Assembly: GCF_016908325.1 (NCBI RefSeq) | Contig: NZ_JAFBDR010000021.1 | Location: forward strand, 1 to 64,000 | Reading direction: 5' to 3' | DNA length: 64,000 nucleotides | DNA from: Aquibacillus albus | GTDB lineage: Bacteria > Bacillota > Bacilli > Bacillales > Amphibacillaceae | Part shown: positions 43,426-54,617 of the stretch, piece after piece | Layout: each line of letters starts with the position of its first letter | Numbering within the stretch: position 1 is the stretch's first letter | Position numbers and translations under genes: made by a program | The notes under the pieces: model-generated | Told to the model about the DNA's origin: nothing | What the model saw: the letters and a program-made list of their open reading frames with translations, nothing else | Databases searched by the model: none

Positions 43426-44139
43426 ATGAAGGGCAAGCTTTTATATGAAGGAAAGGCGAAAAAAGTTTATACAGTAGAAGGAAACGATGCACAATTAATC
43501 CTTTCCTATAAAAATGATGCAACGGCATTCAATGGTCAGAAAAAAGCTAACTTTGAAGGCAAAGGGAAATACAATAATTTAATTGCAGCAAAGGTGTTTG
43601 AATTTTTACATGCAAAAGGGGTTGCTACCCATTTCGAGCGCAGTTTAAATGATACAGAGCAGTTAGTTCAGAAAACGAACATTGTTCCGCTTGAGGTTAT
43701 TGTTCGAAATATTGCAGCAGGAAGCATTACGAGACGAATTGGGATCGCAGAAAAAACTGTTTTTGATCCGCCGTTAGTTGAGCTCTGCTATAAGAAGGAC
43801 GAATTTGGAGACCCGGTTATAAATGATCAGCACGCACTTATTTTAACGGATATAACAGAGAAAGAGCTCCAACAAATGAAAGAAACAGCCCTTACGATAA
43901 ATGGTTACTTAAAAGAATTTTTCCTTAGTGTAAATCTGACATTAGCTGATTTTAAATTAGAATTTGGTCGTAATGCGAATGGAGAAATTGTTTTAGCAGA
44001 TGAAATTTCACCAGATACTTGTCGGCTTTGGGACACAGAAACTGGCGAAAAAATGGACAAAGATGTGTTCCGTGAAGATTTAGGCGATCTGTTAGATGTT
44101 TACGACAAAATTCTCAAACGACTGGAGGCAGCAAAATGA
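43426..44139 (+). CDS. purC: SAICAR synthase (phosphoribosylaminoimidazole-succinocarboxamide synthase)
   Basis: 237 aa from ATG 43426 (GGGGTGA six bases upstream; ATG 43420 overlaps that site's end). Couples CAIR with aspartate. KGKLLYEGKAKKVYTVEG at the N-terminus, PLEVIVRNIAAGSITRRIG and LADEISPDTCRLWDTETGEKMDKDVFRED near the end are family signatures. Overlaps purS by 4 bases. Confidence 0.97.
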   Translation: MKGKLLYEGKAKKVYTVEGNDAQLILSYKNDATAFNGQKKANFEGKGKYNNLIAAKVFEFLHAKGVATHFERSLNDTEQLVQKTNIVPLEVIVRNIAAGSITRRIGIAEKTVFDPPLVELCYKKDEFGDPVINDQHALILTDITEKELQQMKETALTINGYLKEFFLSVNLTLADFKLEFGRNANGEIVLADEISPDTCRLWDTETGEKMDKDVFREDLGDLLDVYDKILKRLEAAK

Positions 44140-44387
44140 AAAAAGTAAAAATCTATATCACATTAAAACAAGGTGTTTTAGATCCTCAAGGAAAAGCGGT
44201 GCAAGATTCCCTTCAAACATTAGGATATGACGGGGTAAAGGAAGCACGAGTTGGTAAATATATGGAATTAACAGTCGAAGATGGCGAAAACGTTGAGAAA
44301 AAAGTAGAAGATATGTGTGCAAAGCTGTTAGCCAACCCGGTAATAGAAGATTATGAGTATACAATTGAGGAGGGTGTAACCCAGTGA
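44136..44387 (+). CDS. purS: FGAM synthase subunit PurS
   Basis: 83 aa; small alpha-beta protein that bridges PurL and PurQ in the three-part FGAM synthase of Gram-positive bacteria. [43 protein letters not shown] is the family pattern. Overlaps purC and purQ by 4 bases each. Confidence 0.96.
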   Translation: MKKVKIYITLKQGVLDPQGKAVQDSLQTLGYDGVKEARVGKYMELTVEDGENVEKKVEDMCAKLLANPVIEDYEYTIEEGVTQ

Positions 44388-45067
44388 AATTCGCAGTGAT
44401 CGTCTTCCCTGGATCCAATTGTGACCGTGACATGTACTATGCTGCAAAAGATGCGTTAGGAGAAGAGGCGGAATTAGTTTGGTATCAAGATGCTGATTTA
44501 GCAGAGTATGACGCGATTTTACTTCCGGGTGGATTCTCATATGGAGACTATTTGCGTTCAGGTGCCATCGCTTCTACCTCACATGTAGTTGCAGAAATTA
44601 AAAAGCAAGCCAAAAAAGGTGTACCTATTTTAGGTGTTTGTAATGGATTCCAAATTCTTTTGGAGTCTGGACTTTTACCTGGTGCGATGTTAAGAAACCA
44701 AAAGTTAAAGTTCATGTGTCACTATCAAGAGTTAATTGTGGAAAATAACAAAACGATGTTTACGACGGCTTATCAAGATAAAGAAAGCATTTCACTTCCA
44801 ATTGCGCATGGGGAAGGGAACTATTATTGTGATCAGGAAACGTTAAAGGAATTACAAGCAAACAACCAAATCGTATTTACCTATGCAGATAATCCTAATG
44901 GATCGATTAGTGACATTGCTGGAATCATAAATAAAGAAGGAAATGTACTTGGTATGATGCCTCACCCAGAGCGTGCAGTCGAAGATATTTTAGGTAGTGC
45001 CGATGGACTGAAGCTGTTTCAATCAGTTTTAAATAATTGGAGGGAAGCATATGTTACAAACGCCTGA
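44384..45067 (+). CDS. purQ: FGAM synthase glutaminase subunit PurQ
   Basis: 227 aa class I glutamine amidotransferase that feeds ammonia to Pur[20 protein letters not shown] start, nucleophile Cys in [11 protein letters not shown], His/Glu in [12 protein letters not shown]. The C-terminus overlaps the purL start by 17 bases. Confidence 0.97.
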   Translation: MKFAVIVFPGSNCDRDMYYAAKDALGEEAELVWYQDADLAEYDAILLPGGFSYGDYLRSGAIASTSHVVAEIKKQAKKGVPILGVCNGFQILLESGLLPGAMLRNQKLKFMCHYQELIVENNKTMFTTAYQDKESISLPIAHGEGNYYCDQETLKELQANNQIVFTYADNPNGSISDIAGIINKEGNVLGMMPHPERAVEDILGSADGLKLFQSVLNNWREAYVTNA

Positions 45068-47276
45068 GATTAGCCCAGAAAAAATTGAAACGGATGCCCT
45101 TTATAAAGATATGGGGGTAACGGATGAGGAATACCAACTAATTAAGAAAATAATGGGAAGGCGTCCGAATTTCACGGAAACTGGTATTTTTTCAGTGATG
45201 TGGTCGGAGCATTGCAGCTACAAAAATTCAAAGCCGTTGCTACGAAAGTTTCCAACGAAAGGGGAACATGTTTTACAAGGACCTGGAGAAGGGGCTGGTA
45301 TTGTAGACATAGGTGATGGACAAGCGGTCGTTTTTAAAGTTGAAAGTCACAATCATCCATCTGCAGTAGAGCCATATCAAGGAGCGGCAACAGGCGTTGG
45401 TGGTATTATTCGTGATGTATTTTCTATGGGTGCTAGACCGATTGCGATTTTAAACTCTTTGCGCTTTGGTAATTTAACCTCTGGTCGTGTGAAATATTTA
45501 TTTGAAGGTGTTGTCGATGGGATTGCCGGGTATGGAAATTGTGTCGGTGTTCCTACGGTCGGCGGTGAAGTTCAATTTGATAATAGCTATGAAGGAAACC
45601 CTCTAGTTAATGCAATGTGTGTCGGCATTATTGATCAAAAGGATATTCAAAAAGGGATTGCAGCTGGTGTTGGTAATACCGTTATTTACGCTGGAGCTCG
45701 TACTGGTAGAGATGGTATTCATGGGGCTACGTTTGCATCAGAGGATTTATCGGAGGAGTCGGAGAGCAAGCGCCCATCGGTTCAAGTTGGCGATCCATTC
45801 ATGGAGAAGCTGTTGATCGAAGCTTGTTTAGAAGTTATTCATGAGGATGCGCTAGTAGGAATCCAAGACATGGGAGCAGCAGGTCTTACGTCGTCGGCCA
45901 GTGAAATGGCGAGTAAAGCAGGAACAGGCATGGAAATGGATTTAGATTTAGTTCCTCAACGAGAATTAAATATGACTCCATATGAATTAATGCTTTCGGA
46001 ATCACAAGAGCGTATGCTTCTAGTCGTAAAACAAGGACAAGAACAAGAAATTATCGATGTATTTAAAAAGTTCGGTTTAGAAGCAGTAGCAGTTGGAAGA
46101 GTAACAGATGATAAACGGTTCCGATTACTCCATAAAGGAGAAGTTGCTGCGGATATTCCAGTTGACTCGCTTGCCGAAGATGCACCAGTTTATCATAAAC
46201 CATCCAAGGTTCCAGCATATTTTGAAGAATTTCAACAAATGGAAGACTATTATCCAGTTGTAAAAAATCATAGTGAAGTACTGAAGACTTTATTGCAGCA
46301 ACCGACGATCGCAAGCAAAGAATGGGTTTATGATCAATATGATTCAATGGTTCAAACGAACACTGTAATTACTCCAGGTTCTGATGCGGCTGTCTTAAGA
46401 GTTCGTGGAACAAACAAAGCGTTAGCGATGACGACAGATTGTAATTCTCGTTATATTTACCTTGATCCAGCAACTGGCGGTAAAATAGCAGTAGCGGAAG
46501 CAGCTAGAAATATCGTTTGTTCTGGTGGAAAACCACTTGCTTTAACAGATGGTTTGAATTTTGGAAATCCAGAAAAGCCGGAGAATTTTTGGCAAATGGA
46601 AAAAAGTGTGGAAGGCATGAGTGACGCTAGCTTGAAGCTTAACACACCAGTCATTAGTGGAAATGTTTCGCTATATAATGAATCGAACGGACAATCTATT
46701 TTTCCAACACCAGTTGTAGGGATGGTTGGATTGATTGAATCACTAGATCATATTACGCCATCGTTCTTCCAACAAGCTGGTGATGCGATTTATCTAATTG
46801 GTGATACGAAAGCGGAGTTTGGCGGAAGTGAGCTGCAAAATGTTTTAGAAAATAAATATTTTGGAAAAGCACCAGCGATTGATTTGGACATCGAAGAAAA
46901 ACGTCAAAACCAATTATTAAAAGCAATTCAATCCGGTGTTATTGCTTCTGCACATGATTTGGCAGAAGGCGGGTTAGCAGTAGCGCTTGCTGAAAGTTTA
47001 TTTGATAAAGAATTGGGCTGTGAAATAAAGGTCGATGGGGATTTGACAGTTAAGCTATTTAGTGAATCACAATCTCGTTTTCTTGTATCTGTGAAGCCTG
47101 AGCATCAAGATGCGTTTGAAAAACTAGTGGAAGACGCAAATTACCTTGGTAAAGTAACAGATTATACGGATATAAAAGTAGAATCAAGTGGTGAGCTAGT
47201 AGTTGATGAGCCTGTCAAAAATTTAAAAGCACTGTGGAAAGGGGCTATACCATGCTTGCTGAAATCAAAGGATTAA
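45051..47276 (+). CDS. purL: FGAM synthase subunit PurL (small type)
   Basis: 741 aa, the small PurL that needs PurS and PurQ. ATP-dependent amidation of FGAR to FGAM. Marks: [80 protein letters not shown], and [18 protein letters not shown] in the second half. RBS GGAGGGA just upstream within purQ. The last 25 bases overlap purF. Confidence 0.97.
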   Translation: MLQTPEISPEKIETDALYKDMGVTDEEYQLIKKIMGRRPNFTETGIFSVMWSEHCSYKNSKPLLRKFPTKGEHVLQGPGEGAGIVDIGDGQAVVFKVESHNHPSAVEPYQGAATGVGGIIRDVFSMGARPIAILNSLRFGNLTSGRVKYLFEGVVDGIAGYGNCVGVPTVGGEVQFDNSYEGNPLVNAMCVGIIDQKDIQKGIAAGVGNTVIYAGARTGRDGIHGATFASEDLSEESESKRPSVQVGDPFMEKLLIEACLEVIHEDALVGIQDMGAAGLTSSASEMASKAGTGMEMDLDLVPQRELNMTPYELMLSESQERMLLVVKQGQEQEIIDVFKKFGLEAVAVGRVTDDKRFRLLHKGEVAADIPVDSLAEDAPVYHKPSKVPAYFEEFQQMEDYYPVVKNHSEVLKTLLQQPTIASKEWVYDQYDSMVQTNTVITPGSDAAVLRVRGTNKALAMTTDCNSRYIYLDPATGGKIAVAEAARNIVCSGGKPLALTDGLNFGNPEKPENFWQMEKSVEGMSDASLKLNTPVISGNVSLYNESNGQSIFPTPVVGMVGLIESLDHITPSFFQQAGDAIYLIGDTKAEFGGSELQNVLENKYFGKAPAIDLDIEEKRQNQLLKAIQSGVIASAHDLAEGGLAVALAESLFDKELGCEIKVDGDLTVKLFSESQSRFLVSVKPEHQDAFEKLVEDANYLGKVTDYTDIKVESSGELVVDEPVKNLKALWKGAIPCLLKSKD

Positions 47277-48664
47277 ACGAAGAATGTGGTGTGTTTGCGA
47301 TATGGGGTCATGAAAAAGCAGCAGAAATGACTTACTATGGCTTACATGCGCTGCAACATCGTGGGCAAGAAGGTGCCGGAATTGTAACAAGTGATGGAGA
47401 TAATCTCCATTTGCATAAAGGAAATGGCTTAATTAATGATGTATTTCAACAAGACGAATTTTCGCGATTAAAAGGTACGGCTGCTCTAGGCCATGTGCGT
47501 TACGCTACACAAGGTGGCGGTGGCTATGAAAATGTTCAGCCACTTGTGTTCCGTTCCCAAAAAGGAAGTATGGCTTTAGCACACAACGGGAATCTTGTGA
47601 ATGCTTATATGTTAAAAAACCAGCTTGAGGCACAAGGAAGTATTTTACAAACAACGTCCGATACAGAAGTACTTGCCCATTTAATTAAAAGAAGTGGTCA
47701 TATGGGGATGGAGGATGCGATTGGTTCTGCACTAGGTATGATAAAAGGTGCCTATGCTTTTGGGCTGCTTACGGAAGATCAATTGTTTGTTGCTCTAGAT
47801 CCTAGAGGATTAAGACCGCTATCGATCGGCATGCTAAATGGCGCTTATGTCATTTCTTCAGAAACATGTGCTTTTGATATTATTGGGGCTACCTATATAC
47901 GAGAGGTTCTGCCCGGAGAGTTGATAACGATTGATGATAATGGCCTAACATCGAGGAGGTTCGCCTCTCCGTTACAGCGGACACTTTGTTCCATGGAGTA
48001 TGTTTACTTTTCACGACCGGACAGTGACATTAACGGATTAAATGTTCATGCGAGTCGTAAAACAATGGGAAAAGAATTAGCGAAAGAAGCACCTATTGAA
48101 GCAGATGTTGTTACAGGTGTGCCAGATTCTAGTATTTCCGCAGCGATTGGTTTTTCTGAAGCTACGGGAATTCCTTACGAGCTAGGGTTAATTAAGAACC
48201 GATATGTTGGACGGACATTCATCCAGCCTTCACAGGAATTGCGGGAGCAAGGTGTAAAGATGAAATTATCTGCAGTTCGGGGAATCGTAGAAGGAAAGCG
48301 TGTCGTTATGGTCGATGATTCGATTGTACGAGGAACGACAAGTCGACGTATTGTACGTCTTCTAAAAGAAGCTGGAGCTACAGAAGTACATGTTCGAATT
48401 GCTTCACCACCAATAGAAAATCCTTGCTACTATGGCATTGATACGTCAACAAAAGGTGAACTTATTGCATCGAACAATTCTGTAGAAGAAATAAGGGAAT
48501 TAATTGGTGCAGATAGTTTAGCTTATTTAACGGCGGAAGGTTTAGAGAACTCGATTGTAAAGGGTAAAGATTCAACTGAACATGGCGTTTGTCAGGCTTG
48601 TTTTACAGGGAATTATCCAACTGAAATCTATCCAGACACTGTTTTACCAGCTTATAAAGGGTAA
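47252..48664 (+). CDS. purF: Amidophosphoribosyltransferase
   Basis: 470 aa from ATG 47252 (AAAGGGG seven bases upstream; an in-frame GTG 18 bases earlier lacks a site). First committed step: PRPP plus glutamine to phosphoribosylamine. An 11-residue propeptide ([11 protein letters not shown]) precedes Cys12, the Ntn nucleophile exposed after cleavage, as in B. subtilis. PRPP loop [16 protein letters not shown]. The C-terminal CQAC pair, with upstream cysteines, fits the [4Fe-4S] ligands of the Bacillus-type enzyme. Confidence 0.97.
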   Translation: MLAEIKGLNEECGVFAIWGHEKAAEMTYYGLHALQHRGQEGAGIVTSDGDNLHLHKGNGLINDVFQQDEFSRLKGTAALGHVRYATQGGGGYENVQPLVFRSQKGSMALAHNGNLVNAYMLKNQLEAQGSILQTTSDTEVLAHLIKRSGHMGMEDAIGSALGMIKGAYAFGLLTEDQLFVALDPRGLRPLSIGMLNGAYVISSETCAFDIIGATYIREVLPGELITIDDNGLTSRRFASPLQRTLCSMEYVYFSRPDSDINGLNVHASRKTMGKELAKEAPIEADVVTGVPDSSISAAIGFSEATGIPYELGLIKNRYVGRTFIQPSQELREQGVKMKLSAVRGIVEGKRVVMVDDSIVRGTTSRRIVRLLKEAGATEVHVRIASPPIENPCYYGIDTSTKGELIASNNSVEEIRELIGADSLAYLTAEGLENSIVKGKDSTEHGVCQACFTGNYPTEIYPDTVLPAYKG

Positions 48665-48691
48665 AATTACTAATTGTTAGGGGCGAAGCTG

Positions 48692-49714
48692 ATGAGTGAT
48701 ATATACAAACAGGCTGGTGTTGACGTTAACGCTGGTTACCGTGCAGTAGACTTAATGAAAAAGCATATAAAACGAACCAACCGACAAGAAGTTATCGGGG
48801 GGGTTGGTTCCTTTGCAGGTTTGTTTGACTTATCCTCTTTTTCATATGAGGAGCCTGTTCTAGTGTCAGGTACAGATGGTGTCGGGACGAAATTGAAGCT
48901 GGCATTTGAAATCGATAAGCATGATACGGTTGGAATCGACTTAGTTGCTATGTGCGTGAATGATATTGTTGCACAAGGAGCGGATCCGTTATTTTTCCTT
49001 GATTATATCGCTTGCGGGAAAAATGAACCGGAAAAAATAGAACAAATTGTTAAAGGCATTTCTGATGGATGTGTCGATAGTGGCAGTGCGTTAATTGGCG
49101 GTGAAACAGCAGAGATGCCAGGTATGTACAAGGACGGAGAGTATGATTTAGCGGGTTTTGTCGTAGGAATTGCAGATAAAAAACAACTGATTACTGGCGA
49201 AGATATTGAAGCTGGTGATAAAGTTATCGGCATTGCTTCTAGTGGCGTTCATTCCAATGGCTTTTCATTAGTTAGAAAAATAGTTGCTGATAATAACCTT
49301 GACCTAGCGAAAACCTACACCGATTTGACAAAACCATTAGGAGAAGAACTACTTACACCAACAAAAATCTATGCAAAAGCAATGAAACAATTAAAGCTAG
49401 ATCTTACGATTAAAGGAATCAGTCATATTACTGGTGGAGGCTTCTATGAAAATATACCTCGGGCCCTTCCTGGTGAATTTGGAGTAAAGGTTGATGCACA
49501 ATCTTGGAAAATCCCAGCTGTTTTTTCATTTCTCCAATCACAAGCAAAGCTTTCGTTTGAAGAGATGCTCGGAGTTTTTAATATGGGAATTGGCATGGCA
49601 GTTGTTGTTTCAGCACACGAGGCAGAGATGGCGTTACAGCTATTAGAGGATATCGGTGAAGAAGCTTTTCTCATTGGTGAAGTCGTCGAAGAGTCTGGAG
49701 TGACGTTAAGCTAA
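48692..49714 (+). CDS. purM: AIR synthase (phosphoribosylformylglycinamidine cyclo-ligase)
   Basis: 340 aa from ATG 48692 (AGGGGCG upstream; TTG 48674 is in frame but without a site). Cyclises FGAM to AIR. Start [74 protein letters not shown] and [16 protein letters not shown]. Last base is the first base of purN. Confidence 0.97.
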   Translation: MSDIYKQAGVDVNAGYRAVDLMKKHIKRTNRQEVIGGVGSFAGLFDLSSFSYEEPVLVSGTDGVGTKLKLAFEIDKHDTVGIDLVAMCVNDIVAQGADPLFFLDYIACGKNEPEKIEQIVKGISDGCVDSGSALIGGETAEMPGMYKDGEYDLAGFVVGIADKKQLITGEDIEAGDKVIGIASSGVHSNGFSLVRKIVADNNLDLAKTYTDLTKPLGEELLTPTKIYAKAMKQLKLDLTIKGISHITGGGFYENIPRALPGEFGVKVDAQSWKIPAVFSFLQSQAKLSFEEMLGVFNMGIGMAVVVSAHEAEMALQLLEDIGEEAFLIGEVVEESGVTLS

Positions 49715-50298
49715 TGGAAAAAACAAATATTGCTGTTTTTGCTTCTGGAACAGGTAGCAATTTTGAAACAATTGTGAAAGCAATGGAGGCGGGACGTTTG
49801 GATTGCAACGTCTCCCTTTTGGTTTGTGATAAGGCGGATGCGAAAGTGTTAGACAAGGCAAAAGCATTTAACATCCCGACCTTTGTATTTAATCCAAAAG
49901 ACTATGATTCTAAGGCTGATTTTGAACAAGAGATTATCACACAGCTTGAGGCAAAACAGATAGAATGGATTGTTTTAGCAGGATATATGCGATTAATTGG
50001 AACAACATTACTGAGTCAATTTGAGTCAAAAATTATTAACATTCACCCTTCTTTATTGCCATCATTTCCTGGAAAGGACGCAATTGGGCAAGCTTTAGAA
50101 GCAGGAGTAAAAATCACTGGTGTTACGATTCACTATGTAGATGAAGGAATGGATACTGGGAAAATAATTGAACAAGAAGCTCTTCGAGTAAGAGAAAAGG
50201 AAGATCGCGATTCTTTACAACAACGAATTCAGGAATTAGAGCATCGTTTATTTCCTGAAACAATACAGAGATTAGTTTCAAACAACCTCGAAAAATGA
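49714..50298 (+). CDS. purN: Phosphoribosylglycinamide formyltransferase (folate-dependent)
   Basis: 194 aa. Transfers a formyl group from 10-formyl-THF to [22 protein letters not shown] at the N-terminus, [33 protein letters not shown] with the catalytic Asn-His, and [17 protein letters not shown]. Starts on the last base of purM. Confidence 0.96.
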   Translation: MEKTNIAVFASGTGSNFETIVKAMEAGRLDCNVSLLVCDKADAKVLDKAKAFNIPTFVFNPKDYDSKADFEQEIITQLEAKQIEWIVLAGYMRLIGTTLLSQFESKIINIHPSLLPSFPGKDAIGQALEAGVKITGVTIHYVDEGMDTGKIIEQEALRVREKEDRDSLQQRIQELEHRLFPETIQRLVSNNLEK

Positions 50299-50324
50299 AT
50301 AAAAAAGGTGGAGGGACACAATTT

Positions 50325-51857
50325 ATGAAAAAACGAGCTTTGCTTAGTGTGTCAGATAAAAGTCAGTTAGTGGAATTTGCAACAGAACTAGATAAACTTG
50401 GCTATGAGTTAGTTTCAACAGGTGGTACGTTAAAGAAATTACAATCTGCTGGGCTTCCTGCTATTTCCATTTCAGAGGTAACGAATTTTGATGAAATTAT
50501 GGATGGACGTGTAAAAACACTACACCCGAATGTCCATGCAGGTCTTTTAGCAAAACGTGATGATGAGAGTCATCTACAGCAATTAGAAGAGCGCGATATT
50601 TCTCCGATTGATATTGTCGTTGTTAACCTTTATCCATTTAAACAAACGATTGAACAAGAAGGCGTTACGGAGGAGCAAGCGATTGAAAACATTGACATTG
50701 GCGGTCCGACAATGCTTCGTTCTGCTGCGAAAAACTTTCAGGCAGTTACGGTCATTGTTGACCCTGCTGACTACATGCCAGCAGTGGAACAATTAAAATC
50801 AGGCAATTCGTCCGTAGAATTTCGTAAACAGCTTGCAGCTAAAGTGTTTAGGCATACAGCTAATTACGATGCAATGATTGGAAATTACTTTACAACCATT
50901 ACAGAACAGCAAGATCCTGAAACGTACACAGCAACTTATGAAAAAGTTCAGTCCTTGCGTTATGGAGAAAATCCTCATCAAAAGGCTGCCTTTTATAAGG
51001 AACCAATTGTCAAAGGTGCATCACTGGCTAACGCAAAGCAGCTTCACGGTAAGGAGTTATCCTACAACAATATCCAAGATGCAAATGCTGCATTAGAAAT
51101 AGTCCTTGAATTTAGTGAACCAGCAGCCGTTGCGGTTAAGCACATGAATCCATGTGGTGTTGGAATTGGTCAAACGATTTCACAGGCATATGCAAAAGCG
51201 TATGAAGCAGATCCGGTTTCCATTTTCGGTGGAATTGTAGCGTTAAATCGTGAAGTGGATGCTGAGACAGCGAATCAATTAAAAGAAATTTTCCTAGAAA
51301 TAGTCATCGCACCATCCTTCTCAGAGGAAGCGATTGAAATTTTAACAGTGAAACCAAATATTAGATTGCTGGAAACACCGATAGAAACTGCTACTTCTAA
51401 CGATAAAAAGGTGGTTAGTGTGCTTGGAGGATTACTTGTACAAGACAAGGACTTTGGCACGATTACTGCAGATGATGTAACGATTCCGACAGAAAGAAAA
51501 CCAGATGAGGAAGAGTTAGCAGAACTATTATTTGCTTGGAAGGTTGTTAAGCATGTGAAGTCCAATGCGATTGTTGTTGCAAAAGGTGATCAAACACTTG
51601 GTGTTGGAGCTGGTCAAATGAATCGTGTCGGAGCTGCAGCTATTGCGTTAGAGCAAGCTGGTGACAAGGCAAAAGGAGCAGTGATGTCATCCGATGCATT
51701 CTTCCCAATGCCTGATACAGTGGAAACAGCAGCTAAAGCTGGAATCAAAGCAATCATCCAGCCGGGTGGTTCAAAGCGTGATCAAGATTCCATTGATGCT
51801 TGTAATGAGCACGGAATTGTTATGGTGTTTACTGGCATGCGCCACTTTAAACACTAA
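50325..51857 (+). CDS. purH: Bifunctional AICAR formyltransferase/IMP cyclohydrolase
   Basis: 510 aa from ATG 50325, set by GGTGGAGGG; an in-frame ATG 30 bases earlier precedes this site. N-terminal IMP cyclohydrolase: [62 protein letters not shown]-terminal formyltransferase: [25 protein letters not shown], ending [31 protein letters not shown]. Makes IMP, the end of the de novo route. Confidence 0.97.
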   Translation: MKKRALLSVSDKSQLVEFATELDKLGYELVSTGGTLKKLQSAGLPAISISEVTNFDEIMDGRVKTLHPNVHAGLLAKRDDESHLQQLEERDISPIDIVVVNLYPFKQTIEQEGVTEEQAIENIDIGGPTMLRSAAKNFQAVTVIVDPADYMPAVEQLKSGNSSVEFRKQLAAKVFRHTANYDAMIGNYFTTITEQQDPETYTATYEKVQSLRYGENPHQKAAFYKEPIVKGASLANAKQLHGKELSYNNIQDANAALEIVLEFSEPAAVAVKHMNPCGVGIGQTISQAYAKAYEADPVSIFGGIVALNREVDAETANQLKEIFLEIVIAPSFSEEAIEILTVKPNIRLLETPIETATSNDKKVVSVLGGLLVQDKDFGTITADDVTIPTERKPDEEELAELLFAWKVVKHVKSNAIVVAKGDQTLGVGAGQMNRVGAAAIALEQAGDKAKGAVMSSDAFFPMPDTVETAAKAGIKAIIQPGGSKRDQDSIDACNEHGIVMVFTGMRHFKH

Positions 51858-51928
51858 GAAGTTGAAAGGTTCAGCAAAACCATTAAACAAAGTGAGAAGT
51901 TAAGTTTTCCTAATGAGAGAGGGATATG

Positions 51929-53185
51929 ATGAAAGTACTAGTTGTTGGTAGTGGTGGACGAGAGCATAGTATAGTGAAAAAATTAGCAGAAAGTGATCAG
52001 GTTTCCAGCATCTATGCTGCACCTGGGAATGGTGGCATTGAACAAGATGCCACTTGTGTAAACATTGGTGATAGCCAAATTGAAGAATTAGTTGCTTATG
52101 CAAAAGATAATGCGGTTGACTGGACGATTGTTGGCCCGGAAGTTCCGTTGAACGCTGGAATTGTTAATGCTTTTCAGAAGGAAGGATTGAAAATTTTCGG
52201 TCCTAAGGAAGAGGCTGCGCTAATTGAAGGAAGCAAGGATTTTGCAAAAGGATTTATGAAAAAGTATCAGATTCCGACTGCAGCATATCAAACTTTTTCA
52301 GATGTGGATGAAGCGAAGCAGTATATTGAAAAGCAGGGGGCACCAATCGTTATCAAGGCAGATGGATTGGCTGCTGGTAAAGGGGTAGTAGTTGCGACTA
52401 CTGTTAGACAAGCGTTAGATGCGGTTGAAAATATGCTTGTCGAAAATCAATTCGGTGATGCCGGCAGTAGGGTTGTAATCGAAGAGTTTCTTGATGGAAA
52501 AGAATTTTCGTTAATGGCTTTTGTTAATGGTGAAGATGTCTATCCAATGGTGCCTGCTCGTGATCATAAGCGTGCCTTTGACAATGATGAAGGTCCAAAC
52601 ACTGGTGGGATGGGAGCATATGCACCAGTGCCGGATTTAGCAAAGGAAAACGTCGATATTGCTATTGAAAAAATTTTAAAGCCGACAGTAAAAGGTATGG
52701 TTCAGGAAGGTCGCTCCTTTACTGGCGTGTTATATGCAGGTTTAATCGAAACTGATCAAGGCCCGAAAGTGATCGAGTTTAACGCTCGACTAGGTGACCC
52801 TGAAACACAGGTAGTTCTTCCGTTATTGGAGAATGATCTGATTCAGGTTGTGCAGGATGTAGTCGAAGGGAAAGATCCACAGCTGAAGTGGAAGGACGAA
52901 TATTGCATTGGAACAGTCGTTGCTTCCAAAGGCTACCCTGGTTCTTATGAGAAAAATGTACAGTTGCCTTCTGTTGTAGAAGAAGACGGTAGCTTCGTTA
53001 TCCACGCAGGTACGAAGAAAGAGGATGACGGCTTTGTTTCTAGTGGAGGAAGAGTGCTGTTAGTTGGATCGGTACAAAAACAACAACAGCAAGCACAGGA
53101 ACAAGTGTATAAGTATTTAACACGCTTTGATAACAAGGATGATTTTTTCTATCGAAGTGATATTGGTTTTAGTACCGGGAAATAG
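51929..53185 (+). CDS. purD: Phosphoribosylamine-glycine ligase (GAR synthetase)
   Basis: 418 aa from the second of two adjacent ATGs (51929), five bases after GAGAGGG. ATP-grasp enzyme for the second pathway step. KVLVVGSGGREHSIVKKLAES, DWTIVGPEVPLNAGIV, core VIKADGLAAGKGVVVA and signature NTGGMGAYAPVPDL, metal site EFNARLGDPETQVVLPLL. Last gene of the pur operon, 71 bases after purH; a terminator follows. Confidence 0.97.
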   Translation: MKVLVVGSGGREHSIVKKLAESDQVSSIYAAPGNGGIEQDATCVNIGDSQIEELVAYAKDNAVDWTIVGPEVPLNAGIVNAFQKEGLKIFGPKEEAALIEGSKDFAKGFMKKYQIPTAAYQTFSDVDEAKQYIEKQGAPIVIKADGLAAGKGVVVATTVRQALDAVENMLVENQFGDAGSRVVIEEFLDGKEFSLMAFVNGEDVYPMVPARDHKRAFDNDEGPNTGGMGAYAPVPDLAKENVDIAIEKILKPTVKGMVQEGRSFTGVLYAGLIETDQGPKVIEFNARLGDPETQVVLPLLENDLIQVVQDVVEGKDPQLKWKDEYCIGTVVASKGYPGSYEKNVQLPSVVEEDGSFVIHAGTKKEDDGFVSSGGRVLLVGSVQKQQQQAQEQVYKYLTRFDNKDDFFYRSDIGFSTGK

Positions 53186-53190
53186 GTTGG

Positions 53191-53227
53191 AAAACGTGTG
53201 ACCGTTGGTGGTTGCACGTTTTTTTGG
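53191..53227 (+). terminator. Terminator of the pur operon
   Basis: AAAACGTGTGACC pairs with GGTTGCACGTTTT across a short loop (53191-53221, G-T pairs inside), followed by a T-run. Confidence 0.8.
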
Positions 53228-53312
53228 TGTGAAAACCTCTCAAAATTGGGTAATATTTTCTTGTTATACATGGTAGTTTCGATTATAGTAGATATATTAT
53301 TGAAGGAGGGAT

Positions 53313-54224
53313 GTGGTTAAGATTCGATCTGAACCATTGGAATTAAAAACATTACAATGTTTAAGGGTAAGAATGGAACTCTCAGAACAAGAAGAACAGA
53401 ATTTATTGAACCTCCAGCAAGGCTATCGTGGGGAATGTGCTTTTGATAGACGCGTAGAAAATTTAGGTAATCATTGTATTATTTTAAATGATTTGCTGTT
53501 AGAGCATAGTAATACGATGTTTCAGTTGGATTCACTTTTCATCACACAACAAAAAATCTACCTGTTTGAAGTGAAGAACTATGAAGGAGATTATTACGTT
53601 GACGGCGATCGATGGTACATGAAATCTGGCAAAGAAGTTAAAAACCCCTTGCTTCAGTTAAAGCGAAGTGAAACACTCCTGCGGCAGGTACTCCAGCAAT
53701 TGAAAATTAACCTCCCTGTTGAATCCTACTTGGTTATGATTAACCCTCACTTTTTTCTTTATAATACTCCGATAGATCTTCCTATTTTATTTCATTCACA
53801 ACTAAATCGTTTTTTAAGTAAATTAAAGACGAATCTATTTCCATTAAACAAGAATCACAAAACATTGGCAGAACTACTAAGAGCGATACACATTGAAAAA
53901 TCTCCTTATGTGCGCATACCAGATTATACTTTTGAGGGATTGAGAAAAGGGATTTTTTGTAATGGATGTGGGCGGCCGATGGAAAAGGTTAATAGGGTAT
54001 TTGTAAGGTGTAGGGGATGTAATTGTGAGGAAGTTATTGATACAAGCATTGTTAGAAGCTTGGGGGAGTATAAGTTACTTTTTCCGGATCGGAAAATTAC
54101 CACGAATGGAGTGTATGATTGGTGTGGTGGTTTGATTTCAAGGTATATAATAAGGAGGATATTGGTAAAGGAGTATGATCTGGTAGGAAACAGTAAAAAT
54201 TCTTATTTTATTAAAAAAGAATAA
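53313..54224 (+). CDS. NERD domain protein with C-terminal zinc-ribbon-like segment
   Basis: 303 aa from GTG 53313 (AAGGAGGG close upstream). Residues about 38-150 are a NERD (nuclease-related) domain of the restriction-like fold: GYRGECAFDRRVENLG, QLDSLFITQQKIYLFEVKNYEGDYY with the D...E-x-K pattern of metal-dependent nucleases. Residues about 210-245 hold two CxxC-like pairs (FCNGCG and VRCRGCNCEE), a probable zinc ribbon. The C-terminus is basic. NERD proteins are thought to act on DNA, but most are uncharacterised. It is not part of the B. subtilis gene order here: it is inserted between purD and yerA, next to the repeat ORF, so it may be acquired. Confidence 0.8.
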   Translation: MVKIRSEPLELKTLQCLRVRMELSEQEEQNLLNLQQGYRGECAFDRRVENLGNHCIILNDLLLEHSNTMFQLDSLFITQQKIYLFEVKNYEGDYYVDGDRWYMKSGKEVKNPLLQLKRSETLLRQVLQQLKINLPVESYLVMINPHFFLYNTPIDLPILFHSQLNRFLSKLKTNLFPLNKNHKTLAELLRAIHIEKSPYVRIPDYTFEGLRKGIFCNGCGRPMEKVNRVFVRCRGCNCEEVIDTSIVRSLGEYKLLFPDRKITTNGVYDWCGGLISRYIIRRILVKEYDLVGNSKNSYFIKKE

Positions 54225-54273
54225 GCTTAGTTTGATTTAGATGAGACTTACGGAAGTGAGCAGAGGTTAATTC

Positions 54274-54522
54274 ATGCAGTTCATCAAGGAAAAAGGCAAT
54301 GAATTAAACGAAAGAGCAAGATTCGTGCAATTCATCAAGGAAAAAGGTAATGAATTAAACGAAAGAGCAAGATTCGTGCAGTTCATCAAGGAAAAAGGCA
54401 ATGAATTAAACGAAAGAGCAAGATGCGTTCAGTTCATCAAGGAAAAAGGCAATGAATTAAACGAAAGAGCAAGATTCATGCAGTTCATCAAGGAAAAAGG
54501 TAATGAATTAAACGAAAGCTCA
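54274..54522 (+). repeat. 51-bp tandem repeat array, five copies
   Basis: Units start at 54274, 54325, 54376, 54427 and 54478. They differ at only a handful of positions, which suggests recent expansion or homogenisation. A degenerate partial unit (GGAAAAGGGAGTGAATTA) may follow at about 54542-54559. The array starts 50 bases after the NERD gene. Confidence 0.92.
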
Positions 54523-54528
54523 TGTTAA
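54274..54528 (+). CDS. Small protein made of five 17-residue tandem repeats
   Basis: 84 aa, almost nothing but five copies of (M/V)QFIKEKGNELNERAR(F/C); the last copy ends ESSC and stop. Weak site AGAGG eight bases before ATG 54274. Composition is charged and amphipathic, likely to form a helix. Differences between copies are few: Q codon CAG/CAA, G codon GGC/GGT (synonymous), M/V at position 1, and F/C at the junction. Whether it is translated is uncertain; the intact frame may simply follow from a 51-bp period. No function known. Confidence 0.45.
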   Translation: MQFIKEKGNELNERARFVQFIKEKGNELNERARFVQFIKEKGNELNERARCVQFIKEKGNELNERARFMQFIKEKGNELNESSC

Positions 54529-54571
54529 GTGCGGTGACCTCGGAAAAGGGAGTGAATTAGTTCCTATTTCC

Positions 54572-54614
54572 AAAGCAAAACAGAGAAGTGCCACAAACTT
54601 ATCTGCGGCACTTC
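54572..54614 (-). terminator. Terminator of the P1-family peptidase gene
   Basis: On the minus strand GAAGTGCCGC pairs with GTGGCACTTC (54585-54594 and 54605-54614), followed by TCTGTTTTGCTTT. Confidence 0.8.
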
Positions 54615-54617
54615 AAA

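Noticed and set aside
47234-47251. Upstream GTG start for purF
   Set aside because: The ATG at 47252 has the ribosome-binding site and gives the known 11-residue propeptide before Cys12.
54274-54522. Tandem repeat array as a CRISPR array
   Set aside because: Units are directly abutting with no variable spacers, and the 51-bp units are themselves the repeat; no cas genes nearby.
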